Below are positions 15,034 to 23,419 of a DNA stretch of 63,128 nt, in pieces. The position numbers were made by a program, and so were the translations under genes. Source of the DNA: a virus. Below the pieces are notes generated by a model. The model was not told where the DNA came from and searched no databases. It saw nothing but the letters and a program-made list of their open reading frames with translations. The DNA lies in IMG/VR virus record IMGVR_UViG_3300005588_000038, positions 1-63,128 of that record, one strand, 5' to 3'. The first letter of the stretch is position 1. Every line of letters starts with the position of its first letter.

Positions 15034-16092
15034 ATGACACCAGTTGAGCAAAAAGTAATCCAAAGAGCATGGGATACCGGTCATTTTTGGTCCCAAGAAG
15101 CCCTCAAGGAAGGGGGTGTGCTGTCACTTTCTGATTTGAAGAAAGTCAAAGTGACAGATCCGGTTGTAGTAGCTGCTCTGCGGTCTCTGTCGCAGTCTGA
15201 ATCAGTGGTGTACTCGTCTGCTTGCGAGCATATCTACGGCAGGCAGCCGGTGTTTGATGGTGCTGTGGGACCAGCAATGGCTGCAATGGTGCAGGTCCCT
15301 AGGTGCTATGTACCAGACGTGCCGCCGCCGCCAAATGCTGCTGTTGATTATTCTGATCCAGATATCAACACTGTTGCTCGGATGATGCAGGACGATTCAA
15401 TCCGGCAAGCAACCGGCAGCGGAAATTGGGCTCATTGCCACGGAGTAGGAGATTACCACTCGGCTGTTGTTCGGGTAAAAACCAGCGGAACACCGTCTTT
15501 TCTCAAACCGGTATTCTCTGATGTACTCAAAAGAGTGCAAAAGGGATACGCAGGGATTGGATTGCTGTTTCATTTCATTGATGAGAATAAAACTGATCTG
15601 TTGACAGGCGAAGAATGGAGCGGAGCCGTCAACATCGAGTTCAGTTTCGTGAGTTCGTCTTCTGGTTGGATTGGTCTTGCGATTGTCGGGAATGGGCAAG
15701 GGTGCACATCTAACATCTGGTGTCGGTATTTGTCTACCTACAGAGGCGGCAGTTCGGCTGATTCGATTGCTCGGCAGTGGACGTCACTGATTGCGCACGA
15801 GCTAGGCCACAATTGCGGTCTGGATCATTCTCGCGGCGGTGTGATGAATTCGTCGATTGTCAACAATCTGCCGGATCCGTGGGTAGATAGTGATCCATCG
15901 ACTCGAATTCTGAAGTCGTGGTACGGCGGTGAGCCAGTACCGATGGATAAACCAGAACCGCCAGCTCCTCCAAAGCCTGATCGAATTGATGAATTGGAAA
16001 AAAGAGTCGATCAGGTTGAAGCCAAGCTGCTTGCTCAGCTTGGGGTCAATCAGTATCTCTTGAGTCGAATCTCAGATTTGGAGAATTCATAG
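15034..16092 (+). CDS. Metzincin-like zinc metalloprotease
   Basis: 352 residues, ATG right after the previous stop with GGAGGT upstream. The extended zinc motif HELGHNCGLDH is at about residues 255-265 and a candidate Met-turn (GVMNSS) about six residues later, as in metzincins. The N-terminal 90 residues include QPVFDGAVGPAMAAM, reminiscent of peptidoglycan-binding repeats. A Pro-rich linker and a C-terminal coiled coil (DELEKRVDQVEAKLLAQLG) follow. No signal peptide is seen. Its substrate could be the host envelope or a phage structural protein. Such enzymes are rare in phages. Confidence 0.8.
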   Translation: MTPVEQKVIQRAWDTGHFWSQEALKEGGVLSLSDLKKVKVTDPVVVAALRSLSQSESVVYSSACEHIYGRQPVFDGAVGPAMAAMVQVPRCYVPDVPPPPNAAVDYSDPDINTVARMMQDDSIRQATGSGNWAHCHGVGDYHSAVVRVKTSGTPSFLKPVFSDVLKRVQKGYAGIGLLFHFIDENKTDLLTGEEWSGAVNIEFSFVSSSSGWIGLAIVGNGQGCTSNIWCRYLSTYRGGSSADSIARQWTSLIAHELGHNCGLDHSRGGVMNSSIVNNLPDPWVDSDPSTRILKSWYGGEPVPMDKPEPPAPPKPDRIDELEKRVDQVEAKLLAQLGVNQYLLSRISDLENS

Positions 16093-17015
16093 TGACTCGT
16101 CTGCTCTTTGGGTTCGTTTTTCTCTTGACGCAACCTTGTACTGCTCAGCTTTTGAATCTGAGTGGTAAGGGAGTTGCTTTTGATTTGAAGTCGCCTGCGG
16201 CAGAAAAACCCGACATCAAGGTCGAAGATGAAGAAACTGACTCGAGCAAATCACCGAAGCGTACTGAAACGGAATCGAAGAAATCTAAGGCGGCTAGTTC
16301 GGAAGAAAGTAGCAAAACTTCTATCTGCCAGTGCCGAGGCTCGAATCGAGGCGTCTGCTTCTGCTTGAAGGCAGGAGTCAAGTGCGGCTGCAATGCGACC
16401 AAGGGGAGTGAATGGTCACTTGACCCTTTAAAGAAAACGGGCAGGTACTTTAACCCAAACGAAGCACTTAAATCATTCCGAAAGAAAACTGAGACGGAGC
16501 CGGTGAGCTACCCGGTTACAGTCGACGCCTATGATCGACTTGCTTGGCAAGTCGGCGAGGCTGTCTGGACACTTGATGCCGGCTACCGGATGGCGAATGG
16601 CCAGAAGGACGGTACAGGTCGTTGGTTGTACAAAGACGGACGAATGTTTGATCTGTCAGCAAAGAGAGTTTCTCAGGTTACGAGAACGCTGTCAGCGGTA
16701 AAGGGTCCGCCGGAACTGCCTTCGACTCGCCGAGCTATCTACTTTGGTGCAACGTGGTGCCCTGGATGTGTCTGGATGTACCGAAATACGCTTCCTGACC
16801 TTCAGGAGTACGGCTGGCGATTTGGTGAAGGAGACAACCTTCATATCCAAATTGTCGACGCTGATGACGACACATTCGGTTTGATGCAGAAACATGGAAT
16901 CACCGGGCTGCCGACGACCCTAATCTTGGAAGGCAGTCGTGTGATCGATCGCACTGTCGGACCAATCAGCGCCGACCAGTTCCGTAAAGCTTTCTACCAG
17001 GAGACCGTGCCGTGA
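16092..17015 (+). CDS. Secreted thioredoxin-like protein with Cys-rich segment
   Basis: 307 residues; GTG overlaps the previous TAG by one base. An N-terminal signal peptide (MTRLLFGFVFLLTQPCTAQ) precedes a Lys/Glu/Ser-rich linker and a dense Cys segment (CQCRG, VCFCLK, KCGCN, about 77-100). The C-terminal thioredoxin fold has FGATWCPGC with active site W-C-P-G-C at about 222-226 and a cis-Pro loop GLPTT at about 272-276. It could make or rearrange disulfides in Cys-rich phage proteins such as that at 41123-43216. This is inferred. Confidence 0.8.
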   Translation: MTRLLFGFVFLLTQPCTAQLLNLSGKGVAFDLKSPAAEKPDIKVEDEETDSSKSPKRTETESKKSKAASSEESSKTSICQCRGSNRGVCFCLKAGVKCGCNATKGSEWSLDPLKKTGRYFNPNEALKSFRKKTETEPVSYPVTVDAYDRLAWQVGEAVWTLDAGYRMANGQKDGTGRWLYKDGRMFDLSAKRVSQVTRTLSAVKGPPELPSTRRAIYFGATWCPGCVWMYRNTLPDLQEYGWRFGEGDNLHIQIVDADDDTFGLMQKHGITGLPTTLILEGSRVIDRTVGPISADQFRKAFYQETVP

Positions 17016-17305
17016 AACTTATTCGTTTGATTTTGGTGATTCAGATTTTGATGTGCTGTGCTGAGGTGTTTTCGCAGGACTACATTCGGATTGACCCGAT
17101 TCCTTCGAGTCGACCGCTGTACTCATGGGAGCTGCCGTACCAATCCCCGCAGAGTTCTGTCTGGCGGCGATATCAGAAGCCGACTTACGAGAGTCGTTGG
17201 TCTTACGGCTGGACACCGTACGGACGAGGATGGACACAAACGTCCATCTATGACTTGCCTACGACATATCGGCGATGCAGTTGTTGGCAATGTCGGCGCC
17301 GCTAA
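17012..17305 (+). CDS. Small secreted hypothetical protein (97 aa)
   Basis: GTG start overlapping the previous stop by four bases (GTGA), preceded by AGGAGACC. Signal peptide MKLIRLILVIQILMCCAEVF with likely cleavage before QDY. The mature part is Tyr/Trp/Ser/Arg-rich (SRWSYGWTPYGRGWTQ) and ends in CSCWQCRRR. Coupled to the thioredoxin-like gene, so perhaps a partner or substrate. Confidence 0.65.
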   Translation: MKLIRLILVIQILMCCAEVFSQDYIRIDPIPSSRPLYSWELPYQSPQSSVWRRYQKPTYESRWSYGWTPYGRGWTQTSIYDLPTTYRRCSCWQCRRR

Positions 17306-17402
17306 TTGGCGGGCGGCTGCTGTTGGTGTCGCAGCAGCCGTCGTTAGAATCAAATGTCCGTGCATTGATGGCAAGGTTTGACGGCCAGCAAACCATCTTG
17401 TA

Positions 17403-18050
17403 TTGAGTAAAGGCTACCTGGCGGAATCAAATGAAAATAGCCCACTCTTTGGATTTCGATCAATGCCGAGTCCCCCGGAATCGACAAACGGTTGGTTGGA
17501 CTTGGTCCTCAAGTCTCTGGCTGTTTTCGGCGCTATTGGCGGGTGTATCGCTGCATTCTGGACTCGATTGGCGAGTGCGGTGCTGGCTGCTCGTGCCGCT
17601 CATAGTCTTGCTGGGGTATTCGGTGAAGAGGCAGGCCCAGAAATACAGAGGTTGTTTGCGATCATCGCCCGGTCTGACGGAGAGCAGCAACTCCGACAAC
17701 GAGTCGTCGAATCACATCTCAAAATCGGAGTGTACGAGTGTGATTTATCAGGGAAATGCATCTGGTGCAATCCCTACCTCGCCGAATTGTTCGGGCTCGA
17801 CTCGGAACGAATGCGAGGATACGGGTGGTTGTCAGCTATCGTCCCAGATGAACGAATTGATGTCCAAAAAAGGTGGAGGATCAGCGTTGATCAGGGAATC
17901 CCGTATGACGACACGTATACGATTGAAAACCAGAGAACGATGAAGAGAGTTCGGTGCAGGTCTCGAGCTGATTTAGTCAAGGCCGATTCAGAACCTCTCT
18001 GTTATGTCGGATGGGTGAAGGTTGTACCGATTCCTGAAAATAAAGAATAA
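17403..18050 (+). CDS. Membrane-anchored PAS-domain protein
   Basis: Start uncertain: TTG at 17403 or ATG at 17463, neither with a strong ribosome site. One membrane helix (LDLVLKSLAVFGAIGGCIAA, about residues 33-52) is followed by a helical linker and a PAS fold at about 105-210: GVYECDLSGKCIWCNPYLAE, FGLDSERMRGYGWLSAIVPDE and a terminal CYVGWVKVV strand. There is no kinase or output domain. Comparable short membrane-PAS proteins occur in other phages next to lysis or packaging genes. It could be a holin-like sensor; this is speculative. Confidence 0.7.
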   Translation: MSKGYLAESNENSPLFGFRSMPSPPESTNGWLDLVLKSLAVFGAIGGCIAAFWTRLASAVLAARAAHSLAGVFGEEAGPEIQRLFAIIARSDGEQQLRQRVVESHLKIGVYECDLSGKCIWCNPYLAELFGLDSERMRGYGWLSAIVPDERIDVQKRWRISVDQGIPYDDTYTIENQRTMKRVRCRSRADLVKADSEPLCYVGWVKVVPIPENKE

Positions 18051-18072
18051 CGAATGCAACGGAGAAGAAGTG

Positions 18073-18579
18073 ATGGCAACAGCTACTAAGACTGAGGTGA
18101 TCGCCGCCTTGAGCGTAGAGCTGGCAAAGCCGGACTATGTGACCCTTCCCGTGACAGGTAAGGGCTCGAAAACTTCCTTACTGCTGACGAAACCAGAGAT
18201 CTCAAATCCTGATCCTGCACCGCAAGTTCAGGCTCCTGCCGATCCAGCAGCTCTATTCAACCCGGTGCCCGCCGACGAACTGGCGGCGATCGATGATGGG
18301 CTGCTCGGCAGAGTCATGGATGCTGTTGAAGATGGCAACCTGCAGAGAGTCAGTCTGCAGATCCAAGTGGCAGTCGCTCGCGGTTACATCAGCTCGGGTA
18401 CAGCGACGGCACTGGCCACTGCCCTGCAGGCGACCGTCGATGATCCGGATCATCCAGCAACTGTGTTCGGTCCGTCTCCGTGGGAAACGATTCTTGCGGA
18501 TAACAACTGGACTACTATCGAGGGCCTGCCATCAACAGGCGGCCTGCCAACGTCGTGGATCGAGGAGGCAGCACAGTAA
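18073..18579 (+). CDS. Hypothetical structural-region protein (168 aa)
   Basis: ATG 18073 after GGAGAAGAAGTG. Begins MATATKTEVIAALSVELAKP with a Pro/Ala-rich middle and ends LPTSWIEEAAQ. Its composition and position, at the start of a run of overlapping genes with lectin-like and decoration proteins, suggest a virion-associated or chaperone role. No family recognised. Confidence 0.55.
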   Translation: MATATKTEVIAALSVELAKPDYVTLPVTGKGSKTSLLLTKPEISNPDPAPQVQAPADPAALFNPVPADELAAIDDGLLGRVMDAVEDGNLQRVSLQIQVAVARGYISSGTATALATALQATVDDPDHPATVFGPSPWETILADNNWTTIEGLPSTGGLPTSWIEEAAQ

Positions 18580-18995
18580 TGGGACTGTCAACATCACAGA
18601 ATCAGGTTACGTGGTCTGCGAGCAATTCCCAGTCGGTTTCGGCAGGCGGCAATGCCACGTCTGACGCCGAAACGATTGATGGTGCCATGACCGCAGGCAG
18701 TGTCACCGTCAAGGCTGACAACGGCGGAACTCCAGCAGATGGAGACATCGTCGAGGTCCGTATCCTGTACACAAACGGCGACACAGATGCTGAGGGAGAT
18801 TCGGCTGACGAATACGACGACCGTGACAGCATCCCTCCGGTACTACTCGACACGTACGAAACTGATCCGGCGATTGTGACGCTACCACTGATGGTCGCAA
18901 AGGCATACAAAGTCGACACTGTATCTCAGGCGGCCAGCAACTCAATCACCGTGTCCGCACAGGACTCACAACAGGTATGGGCTGATCCCTCGTGA
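18579..18995 (+). CDS. Probable virion decoration protein (138 aa)
   Basis: ATG overlaps the previous stop (TAATG), with GGAGGCAG upstream. The sequence is Ser/Thr/Asp-rich and beta-like (MGLSTSQNQVTWSASNSQSV, then GGTPADGDIVEVRILYTNGD and SNSITVSAQDS). This is typical of small phage head or fibre decoration proteins, but no specific family can be named. It is coupled to the LamG-like gene by a GTGA overlap. Confidence 0.55.
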   Translation: MGLSTSQNQVTWSASNSQSVSAGGNATSDAETIDGAMTAGSVTVKADNGGTPADGDIVEVRILYTNGDTDAEGDSADEYDDRDSIPPVLLDTYETDPAIVTLPLMVAKAYKVDTVSQAASNSITVSAQDSQQVWADPS

Positions 18996-19807
18996 TTTAT
19001 CGAACAGTCACCAACGCCGATTACCGCCGCGTCGATCGCGGCCACTGGATGCTTGACGGTTGCCATCTGTGGCTGCCAATGCAGGATGCCGCTGGTGGTA
19101 TGTGCTACGACTGGTCTGGCAAGGGTCATCATGGCACGCTGACCGGCATGGACCCTGCGACCGACTGGACGACCGGAAAACTGGGCAGGGCACTGGATTT
19201 CGACGGATCGAACGACAGTGTAAATGTCGGAAACATTGTCGAGCCGGCAGGTGGCACGGGATACACGTTTACAGCATGGGTACGGAGGGCGGGCAGTAGC
19301 ACCTATGCACTGTTTGGCCAGTCGGACAATAATGTTCGCAGGCACCTTGTGTATCTTCGGTCTGCGGGGCACGTTCGTGTGATTCTTGGTGACGGGGGTG
19401 GATCGTTCATCACACCAGACAACGGCACGGCTACAACGCTCGATAAATGGCATCACGTCGCAGTCACGTTTGAATTCGCAGGCGAAGTCAAAATATACGT
19501 TGATGGTGTGCTCGCTCGTGCTCCAAGCGTTGCTGGGAGCATTTCGCACATCGACACAGATGGAAACAGTGATGCAGTAGGAGCCAGGCAGCGAACATCA
19601 TCGACGTCAGACCTAAGCCTCAACGGCCAGATGGCGGATGTCCGGTACTGGAACCGGGCACTGTCGCAGTCAGAAATCCGAGCTGTCTATTCCGACCCGT
19701 GGCAGGCGATTGGCTACAGACGGCGGGTCTTCCACAGCATTCCGCCTGAAGCGCCTCCAGGGAATAATTACAACAGTTTCATTCATGCGCAAATAGGGTC
19801 GTGCTAG
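18992..19807 (+). CDS. LamG/concanavalin-like lectin-fold protein
   Basis: 271 residues, GTG start overlapping the previous stop. It has a laminin-G-3 type jelly roll: CYDWSGKGHHGTLTGMDPA, GRALDFDGSNDSVNVGNI, YTFTAWVRR, DKWHHVAVTFEFAGEVKIYV and DVRYWNRALSQSEI. These blocks follow the usual order of LamG-like domains that bind glycans. It probably forms part of a fibre or capsid spike that contacts the host surface. The last 30 residues lie outside the domain and may link to the particle. Confidence 0.85.
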   Translation: MIYRTVTNADYRRVDRGHWMLDGCHLWLPMQDAAGGMCYDWSGKGHHGTLTGMDPATDWTTGKLGRALDFDGSNDSVNVGNIVEPAGGTGYTFTAWVRRAGSSTYALFGQSDNNVRRHLVYLRSAGHVRVILGDGGGSFITPDNGTATTLDKWHHVAVTFEFAGEVKIYVDGVLARAPSVAGSISHIDTDGNSDAVGARQRTSSTSDLSLNGQMADVRYWNRALSQSEIRAVYSDPWQAIGYRRRVFHSIPPEAPPGNNYNSFIHAQIGSC

Positions 19808-19809
19808 CC

Positions 19810-20883
19810 ATGCCGATGATTCCTGTAGATACAGCGGTTGTCATAACAGTCGGACCGCTATTTGACGATACAGATTTCAAAACATTGGAGACTGGAGTTG
19901 CTTACAATGCTCCCGGCATGTCTGTCGATCTCATTAAGTCTCCTTTGACTGGAGCAGGCTCAAAAACGGATCTGACTCTGACCTCTGGTGGATCTCAGGA
20001 CTGGACAGAACTTGGCAATGGGATGTACGAGATTGAGATCACGGCCGCTCAAAACAATACCGAAGGTGAGCTCCAGATAGTCGGTGTCGCTGACGGTATT
20101 TTGCCTTTCATCAGTGCCAAATACCAAGTTGTACCTGAGCAGGTTTGGAATTCTTTGGTTGGGAACCTTGATTATCTTGATGTCAACATGGCCCAACTCC
20201 ATGGGAACGGCTCCGCGGCTTCGAATTTGATGAATTCATTCTTCGGATCGACGTTTCCTAACGTCGAGCAGTTCTTTGAGAATTCTGGAATGCTGGTTCT
20301 TGGGACTACACTTCTTTCTGTTACGAGTCAGACTCAGATTGTTCTAGCAGATGGTTCGACTAAGGATGACGCCTACAACGGATTGTCAGTTCTGTTGATG
20401 GATGCAGGAGTGAAGACTGATCGATGTGTCAGAACAGTAGAAGACTATGACGGTGCCACCAAGACACTGACTCTCGACTCGGCTCCTGATTTTACGATTG
20501 CTGCGTCGGACGGTGTGTTTATCCATCCGACCCAATCGAATCTGACGAGAATCGGAGGATCGGTCACTGCCGCTGCTTCCTTGAAGCAGCAGTGCCTGTC
20601 TGTTCCTGTCGCTGCTGTCGCAACAGCAGCAGGTGATGCGAATACAGCGACTGCGTTTGATACGGATCTACCGACTGAAAATGATGATTACTACGGTAGC
20701 GCTGACGGCGGGTCGGTGGTCGCTTTCGTCGATGCTGAGACAAATCAGTATCAATTCAAGCGGATTGTGGCTTCAACTACGGTAAGTGGAAACACCCGAA
20801 TTACACTTGAAGAAGCATTAGACGCAATTCCAAGTGACGGTGATGTTTTTGTGCTGTTTGGTAGAATCACAGAACTCACCTAA
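19810..20883 (+). CDS. Probable phage structural protein (357 aa)
   Basis: ATG 19810, with an in-frame GTG at 19801 that overlaps the preceding stop. The sequence resembles appendage or fibre-associated proteins: a GVAYNAPGMSVDLIKSPLTG opening, then a GMYEIEITAAQNNTEGELQI segment like Ig-like domains in phage proteins, and two similar halves with TQIVLADGSTKDD and TLEEALDAIPSDGDVFVL. The exact role is unknown. It lies just upstream of the serine-rich protein. Confidence 0.6.
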   Translation: MPMIPVDTAVVITVGPLFDDTDFKTLETGVAYNAPGMSVDLIKSPLTGAGSKTDLTLTSGGSQDWTELGNGMYEIEITAAQNNTEGELQIVGVADGILPFISAKYQVVPEQVWNSLVGNLDYLDVNMAQLHGNGSAASNLMNSFFGSTFPNVEQFFENSGMLVLGTTLLSVTSQTQIVLADGSTKDDAYNGLSVLLMDAGVKTDRCVRTVEDYDGATKTLTLDSAPDFTIAASDGVFIHPTQSNLTRIGGSVTAAASLKQQCLSVPVAAVATAAGDANTATAFDTDLPTENDDYYGSADGGSVVAFVDAETNQYQFKRIVASTTVSGNTRITLEEALDAIPSDGDVFVLFGRITELT

Positions 20884-20903
20884 ACCGCAGAAAGGCCTTA
20901 GAC

Positions 20904-22232
20904 ATGCTGGTCTTTCTGCAAGGAGGGTTGCAGCTACTTTCAGCAGCAACCAGCTCTTCTTCGAGTTCTCTGTCAAGCAGCAGCTCCGAATCATCGAGTA
21001 GTCGATCATCATCGAGTTCGATTTCGAGTAGCTCAAGTCAGTCATCGAGTAGTCAATCTTCGTCAAGCTCTGTTTCTAGTTCGTCGCAGAGTAGCTCAAG
21101 TTCTCTGTCAAGCAGCTCTGCATCGAGCAGTTCCAGCAGTTCGAGTTTATCATCGAGTAGTCAGTCGAGCAGCAGCTCGGTATCAAGTTCGTCTCAAAGT
21201 AGTTCGAGTAGTCAGTCGTCGAGCAGCCAATCAAGCAGCAGCTCAGAATCGTCGAGCAGCCAATCAAGCAGCAGCTCTTCTTCGAGTTCATCGCAAAGCA
21301 GCAGCTCTCAGTCGAGCAGTTCGAGTCAGAGCAGCTCAAGCCAATCGAGCAGCAGCTCTGAATCATCGAGCAGCCAATCTTCGTCAAGCTCATTGAGCTC
21401 AAGCAGTCAATCATCAAGCAGTAGTCAATCAGGCTCGAGCCAATCAAGCAGCAGCTCCGAATCATCGAGTAGCCGATCTTCGTCGAGTTCACTGAGTTCG
21501 AGTAGTTCGTCGTCAGTCAGCAGTTCGAGCCAATCAAGCAGCAGCTCTGAATCATCGAGTTCACTGAGCTCTTCGAGCTCTTCGAGCTCAAGCAGTCAAT
21601 CATCTAGCAGCAGTCAGTCATCATCTAGTCAAAGCAGTTCAAGTCAGTCGAGCAGCAGCTCCGAATCATCGAGCAGTCAGTCGAGCAGCAGCTCCGAATC
21701 ATCGAGCAGTCAGTCATCATCTAGTTCAAATTCTTCGAGCAGCCGGTCATCAAGCAGCAGTCAATCCGGCTCGAGCCAATCAAGTAGCAGCTCGATTTCT
21801 TCGAGCAGCCAGTCATCAAGTAGCCAATCGAGCAGCAGCTCTGAATCATCGAGCAGCCAATCTTCGTCAAGCTCATTGAGCTCGAGCAATAGCAGTCCAT
21901 CTTCAAGTTCTCATTCATCTAGCTCAATTTCAAGTAGTTCGAGTCAATCAAGTAGTTCGAGTCAATCAAGCAGTCAGTCATCATCCAGCTCTCAGTCGAG
22001 CAGCAGCAGCTCCTCTTCTAGTTATTCGAGCAGCAGCCAATCGAGCGAAAGTTCATCAAATTCATTCTCTGAATCGTCTTCATCATCAGCAAGATTGGTC
22101 CATCCAGCCGGAAAAACAATCAATGCTGTTGGGGTATCTGCATCTTCATTCACGTCAAGTGGATTCACGTCAAGTGGATTCACGTCAAGTGGATTCACGT
22201 CAAGTGGATTCACAATACCAGTAACTGAGTAA
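20904..22232 (+). CDS. Serine-rich (S/Q/E) low-complexity protein
   Basis: 442 residues. After MLVFLQGGLQLLSAAT, residues about 17-400 are almost pure Ser broken by single Gln, Glu, Leu, Arg, Ile, Val, Asn or Gly. A short tail (RLVHPAGKTINAVGVSASSF), then four exact FTSSG repeats and FTIPVTE close the protein. Serine codons from both the TCN and AGY families alternate. A 62-bp block is duplicated (21339-21400, 21822-21883). The domain is mucin-like and a good O-glycosylation target. An extended stalk or surface coat is likely; two nearby phage proteins carry shorter versions as C-terminal tails. Confidence 0.75.
   Translation: MLVFLQGGLQLLSAATSSSSSSLSSSSSESSSSRSSSSSISSSSSQSSSSQSSSSSVSSSSQSSSSSLSSSSASSSSSSSSLSSSSQSSSSSVSSSSQSSSSSQSSSSQSSSSSESSSSQSSSSSSSSSSQSSSSQSSSSSQSSSSQSSSSSESSSSQSSSSSLSSSSQSSSSSQSGSSQSSSSSESSSSRSSSSSLSSSSSSSVSSSSQSSSSSESSSSLSSSSSSSSSSQSSSSSQSSSSQSSSSQSSSSSESSSSQSSSSSESSSSQSSSSSNSSSSRSSSSSQSGSSQSSSSSISSSSQSSSSQSSSSSESSSSQSSSSSLSSSNSSPSSSSHSSSSISSSSSQSSSSSQSSSQSSSSSQSSSSSSSSSYSSSSQSSESSSNSFSESSSSSARLVHPAGKTINAVGVSASSFTSSGFTSSGFTSSGFTSSGFTIPVTE
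21339..21883 (+). repeat. 62-bp exact duplication within the serine-rich gene
   Basis: Positions 21339-21400 and 21822-21883 are identical by eye, both beginning AGCCAATCGAGCAGCAGCTC and ending TCATTGAGCTC. The gene as a whole is a mosaic of related short serine units, suggesting growth by recombination between units. Confidence 0.75.
22149..22208 (+). repeat. Four exact 15-bp tandem repeats (FTSSG)
   Basis: TTCACGTCAAGTGGA is repeated four times without change, then TTCACAATACC. It encodes FTSSG four times at the end of the serine-rich protein. The unit is likely to vary in copy number by slippage. Confidence 0.9.
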
Positions 22233-22238
22233 TCCATC

Positions 22239-22595
22239 ATGTCGTTAATCCATGCGTATCAAAATCGAGGAAAAACCTGGGAATTCCAGATCAATGGATC
22301 TGACGGTTCTGCCGTTACTCCTGGTGATTCTGATAAAGTTCGGATTATCATTGGTCGAGAAGGACAGCTCGGAGTTGATTTATCGAATGCTGAATTGGTG
22401 GTCACATCTGAATCAAGCACAGATGCCGGATCGTCAATTACTACAGGTTCGACCAATACACTTCGTCTGGACGCAACTGATCTGGCATCGATTGAACCTG
22501 GGATTTACACTCTGTTCGTAGATTACTACGACAGTTCTGATGGCGATGAGTGGAAGAACGTCGACAGACAGGTGTTCAGTTTGGAGTCTACTTAA
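22239..22595 (+). CDS. Hypothetical beta-rich virion protein (118 aa)
   Basis: ATG 22239 shortly after the serine-rich gene. The beta-sandwich-like sequence (TWEFQINGSDGSAV, KVRIIIGREGQLGV, GIYTLFVDYYDSSDGDEWKN) resembles phage baseplate or neck adhesion modules and small decoration domains. No specific family identified. It abuts the head-tail connector gene. Confidence 0.6.
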   Translation: MSLIHAYQNRGKTWEFQINGSDGSAVTPGDSDKVRIIIGREGQLGVDLSNAELVVTSESSTDAGSSITTGSTNTLRLDATDLASIEPGIYTLFVDYYDSSDGDEWKNVDRQVFSLEST

Positions 22596-23417
22596 ATGGG
22601 ATCGATTGTCGACATCAGTGAAGTTCTCCTAGAAGCAGGATTAGCCGCATCTGCGACGGAGACAGAACGTGCAATCTTCGCTCAAGTCATTTCTCGAGTC
22701 GAAGGACTGGTGATTCAGCATCTTAGGTACGATCCTGTGCAGCGTACTCGAACTGAATTCTATCCTCTCCAAGAATTAAATCTGTCTGGGTCAGATGGTG
22801 TCTGGCAGGTGAATGCGAGTGCAGCTTATTTCGAAAGAGCTAACCAAGTCGCAGGCAATGAGCTTCAAGTTCGTCATGTCCCGATTCGGCAAAGAGATTC
22901 ATCAGGAGATGGTGCAATCGATCTTCGCCTGGATTATGGGGCTCGATCAGGCACCAACGTCGGTTCGTTTTCAGAGTCCACCCAGAAGACAGAAGGTGTG
23001 GATTTCTGGCCTAATTATGATCAGCAGGATTCTTCGGGTTACGGTGTTTGCCGTGACGGAATTCTTCGGTCTCACGGAAGATGGCCTGTTGAGCCTGGTT
23101 CTGTCAAGATCACTTATCTGGCAGGGTATACTTCTGCTGAATTGCACGGGCAGGATTCAGCGGTAAACGCTCGACCCATTCTTGATGCGGTATTGACAGA
23201 ATCAATCCGCCAAGTAGGCAAGGTTTATTCGAGAATGAAGAAGGCTCGCGGCGGGTTTGGTGTCGGTCCTCTATCAGGAGAAGACCTTGGGGATTACGCC
23301 TACACGACTAACGGTGATCTGATGTCGTCCATCTTCGGGACGGGTGAGAGTCTCTTATCCGAAACTCGTCAGAGTTTGTCAGAGTTTGTCAATTATGGAT
23401 GGGCGATTGGAGGATAG
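22596..23417 (+). CDS. Head-tail connector protein (gp6-like)
   Basis: 273 residues. The helical N-terminus (DISEVLLEAGLAASATETER, FAQVISRVEGLVIQHLRYDP) followed by a beta insertion (VRHVPIRQRDSSGDG), then a SVKITYLAGYTSAEL segment and a DAVLTESIRQVGKVYSRMKK helix, is the usual layout of gp6-like adaptors that bind under the portal. The position ahead of neck genes and the portal fits. ATG 22596 immediately follows the stop of the gene before. Confidence 0.75.
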   Translation: MGSIVDISEVLLEAGLAASATETERAIFAQVISRVEGLVIQHLRYDPVQRTRTEFYPLQELNLSGSDGVWQVNASAAYFERANQVAGNELQVRHVPIRQRDSSGDGAIDLRLDYGARSGTNVGSFSESTQKTEGVDFWPNYDQQDSSGYGVCRDGILRSHGRWPVEPGSVKITYLAGYTSAELHGQDSAVNARPILDAVLTESIRQVGKVYSRMKKARGGFGVGPLSGEDLGDYAYTTNGDLMSSIFGTGESLLSETRQSLSEFVNYGWAIGG

Positions 23418-23419
23418 CT

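Noticed and set aside
17431-17943. Alternative frame of 170 residues inside the PAS gene
   Set aside because: The PAS frame has recognisable motifs; this one has none.
20951-22095. CRISPR-like array in the serine-rich region
   Set aside because: Short irregular repeats in an intact reading frame, with no spacer or leader structure.
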